From Pokkaliibacter sp. MBI-7 (GTDB lineage: Bacteria; Pseudomonadota; Gammaproteobacteria; Pseudomonadales; Balneatricaceae): DNA of 64,000 bases. This document shows positions 1-9,836 of the stretch, piece by piece. Under the pieces are notes generated by a model. It did not search any database. It had not been told where the DNA came from and worked only from the letters and a program-made list of their open reading frames with translations. The position numbers and the translations under genes are program-made. Position 1 is the first letter of the stretch. Every line of letters starts with the position of its first letter. The stretch covers positions 3,931,001 through 3,995,000 of the forward strand of contig NZ_JARVTG010000001.1 in NCBI RefSeq assembly GCF_029846635.1, read 5' to 3'.

Positions 1-1
1 C

Positions 2-109
2 CCCAACTTCATCGCTGCAATCAATACCATGCTGGATTCTGCACAGGCTGATCAGCAGCGGGTTGAAGGCTGTCCGTTGTTCTGTCGTTTCCCAACCTTT
101 CATGGGTGA
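2..109 (+). CDS. Possible C-terminal end of an upstream gene (partial)
   Basis: An open frame enters from the left edge and reaches a TGA at 107-109, five bases before the preferred start of the next gene. About 35 codons are visible (beginning PNFIAAINTMLD). I do not recognise the family. The tight spacing to the inositol-type dehydrogenase that follows suggests it is the last gene product upstream in the same operon, but the stretch is too short to exclude a chance open frame. Confidence 0.4.
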   Translation, partial: PNFIAAINTMLDSAQADQQRVEGCPLFCRFPTFHG

Positions 110-113
110 GCAC

Positions 114-1259
114 ATGAGCAGCAATCATTCAAAGCAACTGCGTATTGGTCTGATCGGTACCGGCTATATGGGTAAGGCTCATAGTATTGCCTTCCATGCG
201 GCACCGGCGGTGTTTCCTCTGGCGGGTGAAATTGTGCTGGAGATGGTCGCCGAAGTGGATGCCGAGCTGGCTGCCAGAAAGGCCACCGAACTGGGTTTCC
301 GGCGCTCCACGGGGGACTGGCGTACACTGGTCAATGACCCGTCGATTGATGTCGTGGATATTTGCTCTCCCAACTTTCTGCACAAAGAGATGGCGCTGGC
401 CGCGATTGCCGCAGGCAAGCACGTCTACAGTGAAAAGCCGCTGGCACTGACCGCGGCAGACGCCAGGATCATGACGGAAGCGGCCGAGCAGGCCGGCGTC
501 AAGACGCTGGTGGGGTTCAATTACATCAAGAACCCTACCTTGCAGCTGGCCAGGGAAATCATTAGTCAGGGTGAAATCGGCGAGGTAGTGCACTTCCGCG
601 GCACCCATAACGAAGATTATCTGGCCGATCCCACTGTCCCTTACAGCTGGCGGCTGAAGCGTGAGTTTTCCGGTTCCGGCACGCTGGGTGACATGGGCTC
701 GCACATTATCAACGTGGCCCAGTATCTGGTGGGTGACATCACTGAGGTGATGGGTGATCTGCAGATCGTGCATCGTCACCGTCCTATTGCCGGTCGCCCG
801 GGTGAATACGGCGAAGTGGAAAACGATGATCAGGTGCATTGCATGGTGCGCTTTACCGGCGGTGCCATCGGCACGCTGGAGTCCAGCCGTATCGCCTGTG
901 GCCGCAAGAACGGCCTGACTTTTGAAGTCACGGGCACCAAGGGCACCATCCTGTTTGATCAGGAGCGTCTGTCCGAACTGCAGCTTTATACCAGTGGTGA
1001 TGCCAGTCACCGGCAGGGCTTCCGTACCATTCTGGTTGGCCCCCAGCATCCTGATTACGTCAACTTCTGCGTCGCCGGCGGCCATGGCCTGGGCTACAAC
1101 GACATGAAGATCGTTGAAGTGCGTGATCTGGTGGATGGCATCCTGGCAGATCGTCCCATGTGGCCGGATTTTCGCGCTGCCTATGAGGTCAACCGGGTAC
1201 TGGACGCTGTCGAACTGTCCCACGCGCAAGGGCGCTGGGTGAACATCAACGAATTCTGA
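114..1259 (+). CDS. Gfo/Idh/MocA-family oxidoreductase, inositol dehydrogenase-like
   Basis: A predicted NAD(P)-dependent sugar/cyclitol dehydrogenase of 381 residues. The N-terminal Rossmann fold shows GLIGTGYMG near residues 10-18, and the family EKP motif is present in YSEKPLAL near residue 110; the rest matches the usual two-domain Gfo/Idh length. I chose the ATG at 114 because GGGTGAG precedes it; the frame stays open upstream to 63 but that stretch overlaps the end of the preceding frame. It sits 13 bp ahead of iolC, so it is probably co-transcribed with the inositol genes and likely oxidises myo- or scyllo-inositol or a related intermediate. The exact substrate cannot be read from sequence, and I do not assign iolG. 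Confidence 0.85.
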   Translation: MSSNHSKQLRIGLIGTGYMGKAHSIAFHAAPAVFPLAGEIVLEMVAEVDAELAARKATELGFRRSTGDWRTLVNDPSIDVVDICSPNFLHKEMALAAIAAGKHVYSEKPLALTAADARIMTEAAEQAGVKTLVGFNYIKNPTLQLAREIISQGEIGEVVHFRGTHNEDYLADPTVPYSWRLKREFSGSGTLGDMGSHIINVAQYLVGDITEVMGDLQIVHRHRPIAGRPGEYGEVENDDQVHCMVRFTGGAIGTLESSRIACGRKNGLTFEVTGTKGTILFDQERLSELQLYTSGDASHRQGFRTILVGPQHPDYVNFCVAGGHGLGYNDMKIVEVRDLVDGILADRPMWPDFRAAYEVNRVLDAVELSHAQGRWVNINEF

Positions 1260-1272
1260 GTGGAGCATTGCC

Positions 1273-3231
1273 ATGCCTGACAAATCACCTCATAGCGACG
1301 TTCAGTCCCGCGCCCTTGATCTGATCGTTCTTGGCCGCGCTGCCGTGGATTTCTATGGTCAGCAGGTCGGTGCCCGGCTGGAGGATGAAACCTCCATGGC
1401 CAAATACCTCGGCGGCTCCTCGGGCAACATCGCCTTTGGTACTGCGCGGCAGGGGCTGAAGTCCGCCATGCTGACCCGTGTCGGTAACGAGCATATGGGC
1501 CGCAGTGTCCGCGAGACCCTCAGCCGTGCTGGTGTGGATGTCTCCCATGTGGTGACAGATCCCGAGCGGCTGACCGCACTGGTGATCCTGGGGATCAAGG
1601 ATCAGGAAACCTTCCCGCTGATTTTTTACCGTGAGAATTGTGCCGACATGGCCATCAGCACCGAGGATTTCGATGCTGACTTTATTCAGTCTGCCAGGGC
1701 GCTGGTGATTACCGGAACCCATTTCTCCACCGAACAGGTCAATCGGGTCAGCCGTCAGGCGATTGAGTATGCCCGTGCCGGTGGCGTCAGAACGGTGCTG
1801 GATATCGACTACCGCCCGGTGCTGTGGGGTCTGACCACGCGCGGTGATGGTGAAACCCGCTTTATTTCCAGTGAGTCGGTCACTGCCCACTTGCAGAGCA
1901 TCGTGCCGCTGTTCGATCTGATCGTCGGCACTGAAGAAGAGTTTCATATTGCCGGTGGCAGCACCGACACCCTCGAAGCGCTGCGCAATGTACGCCGGGT
2001 GTCGGACGCCGTGCTGGTATGCAAGCGTGGCCCGCTGGGCTGCTCGGTCTTCACCGGCAGCATCCCGGATGACCTGGACGAGGGTATCACCGTCAAGGGT
2101 GTGCGGGTGGATGTACTGAATGTACTGGGCGCTGGCGATGCCTTCATGAGCGGCTTCCTGCGTGGCTGGATTCGCGGTGAATCCTACGAGCAGTGCTGCC
2201 GCTACGGTAATGCCTGCGGTGCGCTGGTGGTATCTCGCCACGGCTGTGCTCCCGCCATGCCTACAGCGGAAGAGCTGGACTACTACATTGCCAATGCCGA
2301 GCAGATCCCGCGTCCTGACAAGGACACCCACCTGAGCTATCTGCATCGGGTCACCACCCGCGATGTGGAATGGCCTGAGCTGTGTGTGCTGGCCTTTGAT
2401 CACCGTATCCAGCTGGCCAATATGGCCCGCGATGTGGGTGCATCAGAAGAGCGCATTGAAGAGCTGAAGCAACTGATTCTGCAGGGCGCTTTCAAAGGGG
2501 CTGCAGAAATGGGGCTGAATGGTAACGCCGGTATTCTGGCCGACACCACCTACGGACAGGCGACCCTGAATGAGCTGACCGGGCGTGGCTGGTGGATCGG
2601 TCGTCCGGTCGAGTTACCCGGTTCACGGCCACTGCGTTTTGAGTATGGCAACAACATCGGTCAGCAACTGACCAGCTGGCCGCGTGAACATGTGGTCAAG
2701 TGTCTGGTGTTCTACCATCCCGATGACAGCATTGACCTGCGTCTGGATCAGGAGCGCAAGGTCGCAGACATGTACGAAGCCTGCGTCAACTCAGGCCATG
2801 AGTTCCTGCTGGAAGTGATTCCGCCTGCGGGCTCAACCGTCGATGACCAGACGCTGGCCCGTGCGCTGACCCGTTTCTACAACATCGGCATCTACCCCGA
2901 CTGGTGGAAGTTGCCCTCGCCCAGCCGTGCGGCCTGGCAGCACATTGAAAGTGTCATCAACCAGCGTGCGCCGCACTGTCGTGGAGTGGTGTTGCTGGGG
3001 CTGGATGCACCGGAAGAAGAGCTGCGTGATGGCTTCAATCAGGCGGCAGGTATCGAGGTGTGCAAGGGCTTCGCAGTGGGCCGCACCATCTTCGGCAAGC
3101 CTTCGCGGCAGTGGCTGGCAGGTGAGCTGAATGACCAGCAGCTGGTGGATGTGATCGCTGGCAACTACGTACGCATGATTCGTTACTGGCGCGAGCGCAA
3201 GGCGCCGGTCACTGCCCAGTCTGTCGCCTGA
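1273..3231 (+). CDS. iolC: Fused 5-dehydro-2-deoxygluconokinase / DUF2090 protein (IolC)
   Basis: A 652-residue protein with two domains. Residues about 10-330 are a PfkB-type sugar kinase: GGSSGNIAFG is in the N-terminal half and GAGDAFMSG carries the catalytic aspartate. Residues about 350-640 are a DUF2090 domain, a predicted TIM-barrel aldolase-like module found fused to IolC in many proteobacteria. The kinase phosphorylates 2-deoxy-5-keto-gluconate in myo-inositol breakdown. The C-terminal part is a reasonable candidate for the next step, aldol cleavage to malonate semialdehyde and dihydroxyacetone phosphate, because no separate iolJ aldolase is seen here. That second activity is inference. 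The gene is 13 bp downstream of the dehydrogenase and 21 bp upstream of iolD. Confidence 0.93.
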   Translation: MPDKSPHSDVQSRALDLIVLGRAAVDFYGQQVGARLEDETSMAKYLGGSSGNIAFGTARQGLKSAMLTRVGNEHMGRSVRETLSRAGVDVSHVVTDPERLTALVILGIKDQETFPLIFYRENCADMAISTEDFDADFIQSARALVITGTHFSTEQVNRVSRQAIEYARAGGVRTVLDIDYRPVLWGLTTRGDGETRFISSESVTAHLQSIVPLFDLIVGTEEEFHIAGGSTDTLEALRNVRRVSDAVLVCKRGPLGCSVFTGSIPDDLDEGITVKGVRVDVLNVLGAGDAFMSGFLRGWIRGESYEQCCRYGNACGALVVSRHGCAPAMPTAEELDYYIANAEQIPRPDKDTHLSYLHRVTTRDVEWPELCVLAFDHRIQLANMARDVGASEERIEELKQLILQGAFKGAAEMGLNGNAGILADTTYGQATLNELTGRGWWIGRPVELPGSRPLRFEYGNNIGQQLTSWPREHVVKCLVFYHPDDSIDLRLDQERKVADMYEACVNSGHEFLLEVIPPAGSTVDDQTLARALTRFYNIGIYPDWWKLPSPSRAAWQHIESVINQRAPHCRGVVLLGLDAPEEELRDGFNQAAGIEVCKGFAVGRTIFGKPSRQWLAGELNDQQLVDVIAGNYVRMIRYWRERKAPVTAQSVA

Positions 3232-3252
3232 CCTGCATTTTGGAGTAAGACA

Positions 3253-5103
3253 ATGAGCACTATTCGTTTGACCATGGCGCAGGCGCTGGTGAAGTTCCTG
3301 CAAGCGCAGTATCACGAAGTGGATGGCAAGGAAATCCCGCTGTTCGCCGGTATGTTTGCCATCTTCGGTCACGGCAACGTGGCCGGTATTGGCGAGGCGC
3401 TCCATGCTGTACGCAACGAGTTCCCTACTTATCGCGCTCACAACGAGCAGGGCATGGCGCTGGCGGCTACCGCTTTCGCCAAGCAGAATCGCCGTACGCA
3501 GATTCTGGCCTGTACCACCTCCATTGGCCCCGGTGCGATGAATATGCTCACCGCTGCCGGTGTAGCACACGTCAATCGCCTGCCATTGCTGTTGCTGCCC
3601 GGTGATACGTTCTCCACCCGCACTCCCGACCCGGTGCTGCAGCAGGTGGAAGACAGTGCCAACCCGGGTGTCACCGTGAATGACTGTTTCCGACCGGTGT
3701 CCCGTTACTTTGACCGCATTCATCGCCCTGAGCAGCTGATCACCAGCCTGCCAGCGGCCATGCGGGTACTGACTGATCCGGTGGACTGTGGCCCGGCCAC
3801 CATCGCGCTGCCACAGGACATTCAGGCAGAAGCCTATGATTATCCAGAGAGCTTCTTCCGCAAACGGGTACATCGCCTGCGTCGCCCTCAGGCGGATGTG
3901 GATCAGCTCAGCGAAGCGCTGGCGGTGCTGCGCAGTGCGCGCAAACCCATGATCATTGCCGGTGGTGGCGTGCATTACGCCGGTGCCGTCGATACCCTGC
4001 GTGCTTTCGTCGAGAAGCACCATATTCCCGTGGCGGAAAGCCAGGCAGGCAAGGGCGTGCTGCCCTGGGATCACCCGCAGCTGCTCGGCTCCATTGGCGT
4101 GACCGGCACCTCCGCGGCCAACCATGCCGCACAGGAAGCAGACGTTGTGCTGGCCATCGGCACACGCCTGCAGGACTTCACCACCGGCTCACGTACCGTA
4201 TTTGGCAACCCCGATGTCTGCATTATCGGTCTCAACGTTGCTGCCTTTGATGCCTATAAGCATGAATCACTGCCGCTGGTGGCTGATGCCAAAACCACAC
4301 TGCCTGTCATCAGTCAGAAGCTGGGTGACTGGCAGAGTGAGGGGGCCTGGCAGGACAGCGTGGCAGGCTGGATCGCTGACTGGATTCGTGTGTCGGATGC
4401 CATCCTTGCCGCTCCTACCAGCCATTATCTGCCGACCGATGCCAATGTGATCGGTGCCGTCTGGCGCAATCTTGAGCCTGCCAGCACCGTTGTCTGTGCG
4501 GCCGGTGGCCTGCCTGGCGAGCTGCACAAACTGTGGCGTCCCCATGACAGTCAGGGCTATCACCTGGAATACGGCTTCTCCTGCATGGGCTACGAAATTG
4601 CCGGTGCGTTGGGTGCCAAGATGGCGACGCCTGAGCGTGAAGTCGTGGTGATGGTGGGCGATGGCTCCTATCTGATGCTCAACTCCGAAATCGCCACGTC
4701 GGTGATGCTGGGTTACAAGCTCATTATCGTGGTGCTGGATAACCGCGGTTATGCCTGTATCAACCGTCTGCAACAGGTATGCGGTGGCGCACCTTTCAAT
4801 AACCTGCTGGAAGACTGCCTGACCGTTGAAGGTGGCGCACCGAAGACGGATTTTGCCGCTCACGCCAGAGCGATGGGGGCTGCCAGTGAGCAGGTCACCA
4901 CTATCGCTGAGCTGGAGCAGGCCATGGCCCGTGCCAAAGCCAGCCCGATCACCTATGTCATTGCTATCGATACGGATCCCCAGCCTTCCACCGAAGAGGG
5001 TGGCCACTGGTGGGATGTAGCCGTTCCAGAGGTGTCGGTGCGTGAGCAGGTGCGAACTGCTTTTACAGGCTACAAGACGCAAAAAACCAAACAGCCCTAC
5101 TGA
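3253..5103 (+). CDS. iolD: 3D-(3,5/4)-trihydroxycyclohexane-1,2-dione hydrolase (IolD)
   Basis: A 616-residue thiamine-diphosphate enzyme that opens the cyclohexanedione ring to 5-deoxy-glucuronate in myo-inositol catabolism. The order is typical of the acetolactate-synthase superfamily: an N-terminal pyrimidine-binding domain with the catalytic glutamate in RAHNEQGMA, a central domain, and a C-terminal pyrophosphate-binding domain with GDGSYLMLNSE followed by DNRGYACIN, which fits the GDG-x(24-27)-N metal/ThDP motif. Length agrees with known IolD. It lies between iolC and iolE, the expected context. Start ATG at 3253 follows TTTTGGAGTAAG, a good ribosome-binding site. Confidence 0.96.
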   Translation: MSTIRLTMAQALVKFLQAQYHEVDGKEIPLFAGMFAIFGHGNVAGIGEALHAVRNEFPTYRAHNEQGMALAATAFAKQNRRTQILACTTSIGPGAMNMLTAAGVAHVNRLPLLLLPGDTFSTRTPDPVLQQVEDSANPGVTVNDCFRPVSRYFDRIHRPEQLITSLPAAMRVLTDPVDCGPATIALPQDIQAEAYDYPESFFRKRVHRLRRPQADVDQLSEALAVLRSARKPMIIAGGGVHYAGAVDTLRAFVEKHHIPVAESQAGKGVLPWDHPQLLGSIGVTGTSAANHAAQEADVVLAIGTRLQDFTTGSRTVFGNPDVCIIGLNVAAFDAYKHESLPLVADAKTTLPVISQKLGDWQSEGAWQDSVAGWIADWIRVSDAILAAPTSHYLPTDANVIGAVWRNLEPASTVVCAAGGLPGELHKLWRPHDSQGYHLEYGFSCMGYEIAGALGAKMATPEREVVVMVGDGSYLMLNSEIATSVMLGYKLIIVVLDNRGYACINRLQQVCGGAPFNNLLEDCLTVEGGAPKTDFAAHARAMGAASEQVTTIAELEQAMARAKASPITYVIAIDTDPQPSTEEGGHWWDVAVPEVSVREQVRTAFTGYKTQKTKQPY

Positions 5104-5247
5104 CAATCTGTTCACGAGCTGCCGTGGCCAGCCGCTGCAGCATCGTGAACGCGTTCAGCCAGTACGTTCTGATAACAACAGAGATACCGGCACCTGCACA
5201 TCAGGCTGTCGGACAGTGTCCACATTGCAACTTAAGAGTAGAAGGCT

Positions 5248-6138
5248 ATGAGCAAGGTACAGATCGGTATCAACCCGCTCACCTGGAGCAACGATGATAT
5301 GCCCTCACTGGGCGCTGATACTCCTCTGGAAGTGTGTCTGGAAGAGTCGCGTCTGGCGGGTTATGCCGGGGTTGAGCTGGGTAACAAGTTTCCTCGCGAT
5401 CCTGAAGTGCTGAAGCCGATTCTGGCGCAGTTTGACCGTCAGCTGGTGTCTGGCTGGTACAGCTCCCGTCTGCTGGAGCGTACTGCTGAGGAAGAAATTG
5501 CCGCTCTGCAGGATCACCTGAAGCTGCTCAAAGGCTGTGGTTCCAAGGTCATGGTCTATGCCGAAGTCAGTGGTTGCATCCACGGTGAAATCGATACCCC
5601 CCTGTCCAAGCGCCCCGTGCTGCGTGCTGATCAGTGGGAAGAGTTTGGCAAGCGGATGACTCAGGTCGGTGACTATCTGCTGTCGCAGGGCGTCAAGCTG
5701 GCCTATCACCATCACATGGGCACCGTGGTGGAAACCGAAGATGAAGTGGATCTGCTGATGCAGCACACCGGTGATTCCGTTGGTCTGCTGGTCGATACCG
5801 GTCACATCACCTGGGCAGGCGGCAGCCCCCTGAGCCTGATCAAGAAGTACGGCCCTCGTGTCAGTCATGTGCACTGCAAAGACATTCGTCCGCAGATCAT
5901 GGCTCACGCCAAGAATACCGATCAGCCTTTCCTGCGGGCGGTACTGGACGGCGTCTACACCGTACCCGGTGATGGTTTCCTCGATTATCAGGCCGTGATG
6001 CATGCGTTGAAGGCGATTGATTACAGCGGCTGGATTGTGGTTGAGGCCGAGCAGGATCCTGCCGTTGCCCATCCTCTGACCTACGCCAAAATGGGTTACG
6101 AGCACCTGGCGGAGTGTGTGGCCAAGGCCGGTCTGTAA
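5248..6138 (+). CDS. iolE: Inosose dehydratase (IolE)
   Basis: A 296-residue TIM-barrel protein of the xylose-isomerase-like AP-endonuclease 2 superfamily. The start (MSKVQIGINPLTWSNDD) and the later AYHHHMGT, LLVDTGH and VSHVHCKD segments carry the metal-binding His, Asp and Glu residues typical of IolE. It dehydrates 2-keto-myo-inositol to the cyclohexanedione used by IolD. A 144-bp gap (5104-5247) separates it from iolD; I see no gene there, so it may hold a secondary promoter or processing site. The pathway gene iolB (5-deoxyglucuronate isomerase) is not found between here and iolA. Confidence 0.95.
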   Translation: MSKVQIGINPLTWSNDDMPSLGADTPLEVCLEESRLAGYAGVELGNKFPRDPEVLKPILAQFDRQLVSGWYSSRLLERTAEEEIAALQDHLKLLKGCGSKVMVYAEVSGCIHGEIDTPLSKRPVLRADQWEEFGKRMTQVGDYLLSQGVKLAYHHHMGTVVETEDEVDLLMQHTGDSVGLLVDTGHITWAGGSPLSLIKKYGPRVSHVHCKDIRPQIMAHAKNTDQPFLRAVLDGVYTVPGDGFLDYQAVMHALKAIDYSGWIVVEAEQDPAVAHPLTYAKMGYEHLAECVAKAGL

Positions 6139-6305
6139 CCGCCTGTTTATGATCCGCTGTGTGGCTTGGCTGTCTGATGGCAGGCACGACGCAGCGACTA
6201 ATTCATCGGTAAAAGGCGTCACTGACTGACGTGAAGGTCAGCAGTGACTGCTCGCGCCAGCTGATCGGGAGGCATCTCGTCAGCGGACATTATGAGGTGA
6301 AAGTA

Positions 6306-7808
<1,503 letters not shown>

Positions 7809-7816
7809 TGGGATCT

Positions 7817-7833
7817 CACGTTCCTGGAACGTG
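7817..7833. other. 17-bp palindrome just after iolA stop
   Basis: CACGTTCCTGGAACGTG is an exact inverted repeat around its central base and begins nine bases after the iolA stop codon. It could be a protein-binding site or part of the 3' untranslated structure ahead of the terminator. Function unknown. Confidence 0.5.
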
Positions 7834-7987
7834 TTCCCGGTGGGTTCCCTGAAGTCATCTGGTGTGCGGATTCGTCAGATGATTTCCAGGCCAGTCAGGC
7901 TCCCCTGACAGCGGTGCTGCTGTTCATCTGACTGGTCTTGTTGGATCGTTTGTGCCCTTGTGCTTGTAAGACTCAGTAATTAAGCAA

Positions 7988-8015
7988 CCGCACTCTCCGG
8001 AGTGCGGTTTTTTTT
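7988..8015 (+). terminator. Intrinsic terminator of the inositol operon
   Basis: CCGCACTC and GAGTGCGG form an 8-bp GC-rich stem around a TCCG loop, followed directly by a run of T. It lies between iolA and the convergent NADH dehydrogenase gene; the T run is on the plus strand, so it serves iolA. Confidence 0.92.
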
Positions 8016-8040
8016 GCTCAGTCAGACAGACACAACAGGT

Positions 8041-9357
8041 TTAATGCAGCTTCAGGCGTGGGCGTAGCACCTTGTTGATATGCTCCACAAAGGCCATGAG
8101 CAGTGTGGCTAGCGGGCCGTGTAAAGCCAGCTGGTGCATGCGATAGAGCGAGACGTAGAACATGCGTGCCAGATGGCCTTCGATAAAGAAGCTGCCCGAG
8201 GTCAGATTGCCCATCAGGCTGCCAACGGTAGAGAAGCGGCTGAGGGATACCAGTGAGCCGTGGTCCTTGTAGACAAACGGCTGCATAGGTTGCTGATTGA
8301 ACAGACGCTTGAGGTTTTTGATCAGATGGCTGGCCATCTGATGAGCTGCCTGAGCCCGGGGTGGTACCCAGCGGTTGTCATCGATAGGGCAACCTGCACA
8401 GTCGCCAATGGCAAAGATGCGCTCATCCGTCAGGCTCTGCAGGCTGGGGTGAACCATGACCTGATTGATCCTATTGGTTTCCAGCCCATCCAGTTGCGCC
8501 AGAAAGGCCGGCGCTTTGATGCCTGCCGCCCAGACCATCAGATCTGCCGATATGGTTTCCCCTTCGGCCGTATGCAGACCCTGCTCAGTGGCTTCGACAA
8601 TGCGGGTGCCTGTTCGTACCTTGACGCCAATCTTGGTCAGTTCCAGATGGGCTGAAGCACTGATGCGCTCCGACAGGGCGGGCAGAATGCGGGGGCCGGC
8701 CTCGATCAGGTGGACATCGAGCTGGCCTTTATCCATGCCTTCAAAACCAAAACTGCCGATCATCCGTGCGGCGTTGTGCAGTTCGGCGGAGAGTTCAACG
8801 CCTGTTGCACCGGCACCGACGATGGCAATGGTGAGCCGCGCCGGGTGATCGGCCTGATCACGATTCTGCACTGACAGGCGCAGAAACTGGTTCAGCAGCT
8901 TCTGGCGGAAGCGCTCCGCCTGTTCACGGCTGTCGAGAAAGTTACAGTGCTGGGCGACGCCCGGCGTACCGAAATCATTGCTCTGGCTGCCCAGTGCCAG
9001 CACCAGATAGTCGTACTGCAAGGTGCGGCCGGGGACGACCTGGGTTCCGCTGTCATCATTGATCGGTGCCAGGGTCAGCTGACGCTCAGTGCGGTCGATA
9101 CCGGTCAGGGTACCCAGCTGAAAGTGGAAATGATGGGCTCGGGCGTGGCCGCGATAACTGACTTCGTCGATGCCGGAGTCCAGCGAGCCCGTGGCGACTT
9201 CATGCAGCAGCGGCTTCCAGATATGTGTAGGGCTGCGGTCAACCAGCGTCACTCGGGCTTTGCCTCGTTTGCCGAATTGATGACCAAGGCGGGTAACCAG
9301 CTCCAGACCGCCTGCACCTCCGCCAATAACCACGATATGGGGGACAGTGTGTGACAT
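8041..9357 (-). CDS. ndh: Type-II NADH:quinone oxidoreductase-like flavoprotein
   Basis: A 438-residue FAD-dependent NAD(P)H dehydrogenase. The N-terminal FAD site is VVIGGGAGGLELV, the second nucleotide site is AIVGAGATGVELS near residue 165, and AIGDCAG near residue 300 is the C-terminal FAD motif. The last 60 residues are hydrophobic and basic, as expected for the membrane-contacting tail of NDH-2. It would pass electrons from NADH to quinone without pumping protons. It is monocistronic, with ATG at 9357 preceded (minus strand) by a purine-rich stretch. It reads toward the iolA terminator. The ndh symbol is by family, not proven orthology. Confidence 0.88.
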   Translation of the reverse strand: MSHTVPHIVVIGGGAGGLELVTRLGHQFGKRGKARVTLVDRSPTHIWKPLLHEVATGSLDSGIDEVSYRGHARAHHFHFQLGTLTGIDRTERQLTLAPINDDSGTQVVPGRTLQYDYLVLALGSQSNDFGTPGVAQHCNFLDSREQAERFRQKLLNQFLRLSVQNRDQADHPARLTIAIVGAGATGVELSAELHNAARMIGSFGFEGMDKGQLDVHLIEAGPRILPALSERISASAHLELTKIGVKVRTGTRIVEATEQGLHTAEGETISADLMVWAAGIKAPAFLAQLDGLETNRINQVMVHPSLQSLTDERIFAIGDCAGCPIDDNRWVPPRAQAAHQMASHLIKNLKRLFNQQPMQPFVYKDHGSLVSLSRFSTVGSLMGNLTSGSFFIEGHLARMFYVSLYRMHQLALHGPLATLLMAFVEHINKVLRPRLKLH

Positions 9358-9574
9358 ACGTCATTCTCCAAAGGTAATAAATCCGGCCCGGGGGCAGAGA
9401 GCCGTGAGGCTCCGGGGTACTGGCCGAGCTATCAGAGGCGCATGCGTCTTACTCCCGATCGGCGTTCAAGGTGTACCCGTGCTGAAGTGGCTATAACCCT
9501 TTCAGCTGAATGGTGCTCTTATTAGACTTTGTGGTTATTTTACTCACAAAAGTGATTTTTAAGCTGTTTCAGTG

Positions 9575-9602
9575 TTGATTATTGCGTAATGTTTAATACA
9601 AT
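9575..9602 (+). promoter_or_regulatory. Sigma-70-type promoter of a putative small RNA
   Basis: TTGATT at 9575-9580 and TACAAT at 9597-9602 are separated by 16 bp. The -10 hexamer matches consensus at five of six positions. The predicted start is near 9609. It faces neither neighbouring gene, since both are on the minus strand. Confidence 0.6.
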
Positions 9603-9608
9603 GGTGTC

Positions 9609-9667
9609 GTTCGAGTCTGATGCAGTAAATGACGAAAGGCGCTTCTGGATGGAAGCGCCTTTTTTCT
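9609..9667 (+). ncRNA. Candidate ~59-nt small RNA with its own terminator
   Basis: The interval starts about seven bases after a TACAAT -10 element and ends at a terminator. AGGCGCTTC (9637-9645) pairs with GAAGCGCCT (9652-9660) around a six-base loop, followed by TTTTTCTTTT. The T run is only on the plus strand, so the hairpin does not terminate the minus-strand putP transcript. There is room for only about 25 unpaired bases before the stem, and no open frame with a ribosome-binding site fits. Expression is not shown; this is a prediction from promoter and terminator geometry. Confidence 0.5.
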
Positions 9668-9836
9668 TTTCTGTCTTCCAGCATCCCCACCTATGATGCG
9701 GTCTGTCTCTTCCCTGGCCAACAGACCATGCTCAGCAGTCAAACATTACAAGCGGCGCTGAATGGGCGTCTGGCAGTGTTCTTCGGCCGATTCTGAAAAT
9801 ACCCTTTGCGATGTGCCAATGTAGTAAAGCAACGCA

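Larger units (their letters stand above)
9358..9836. other. 479-bp intergenic region between ndh and putP
   Basis: No convincing protein gene. It contains an imperfect inverted repeat at 9526-9553 (ACTTTGTG facing CACAAAAGT), a plus-strand promoter at 9575-9602 and an intrinsic terminator at 9637-9667. The region must also contain the ndh promoter on the minus strand; the inverted repeat lies about 170 bp upstream of the ndh start. Confidence 0.6.

Noticed and set aside
9637..9667. Terminator of putP
   Set aside because: The T run follows the stem only on the plus strand; the minus-strand reading after the stem is TTTCGTC, too weak.
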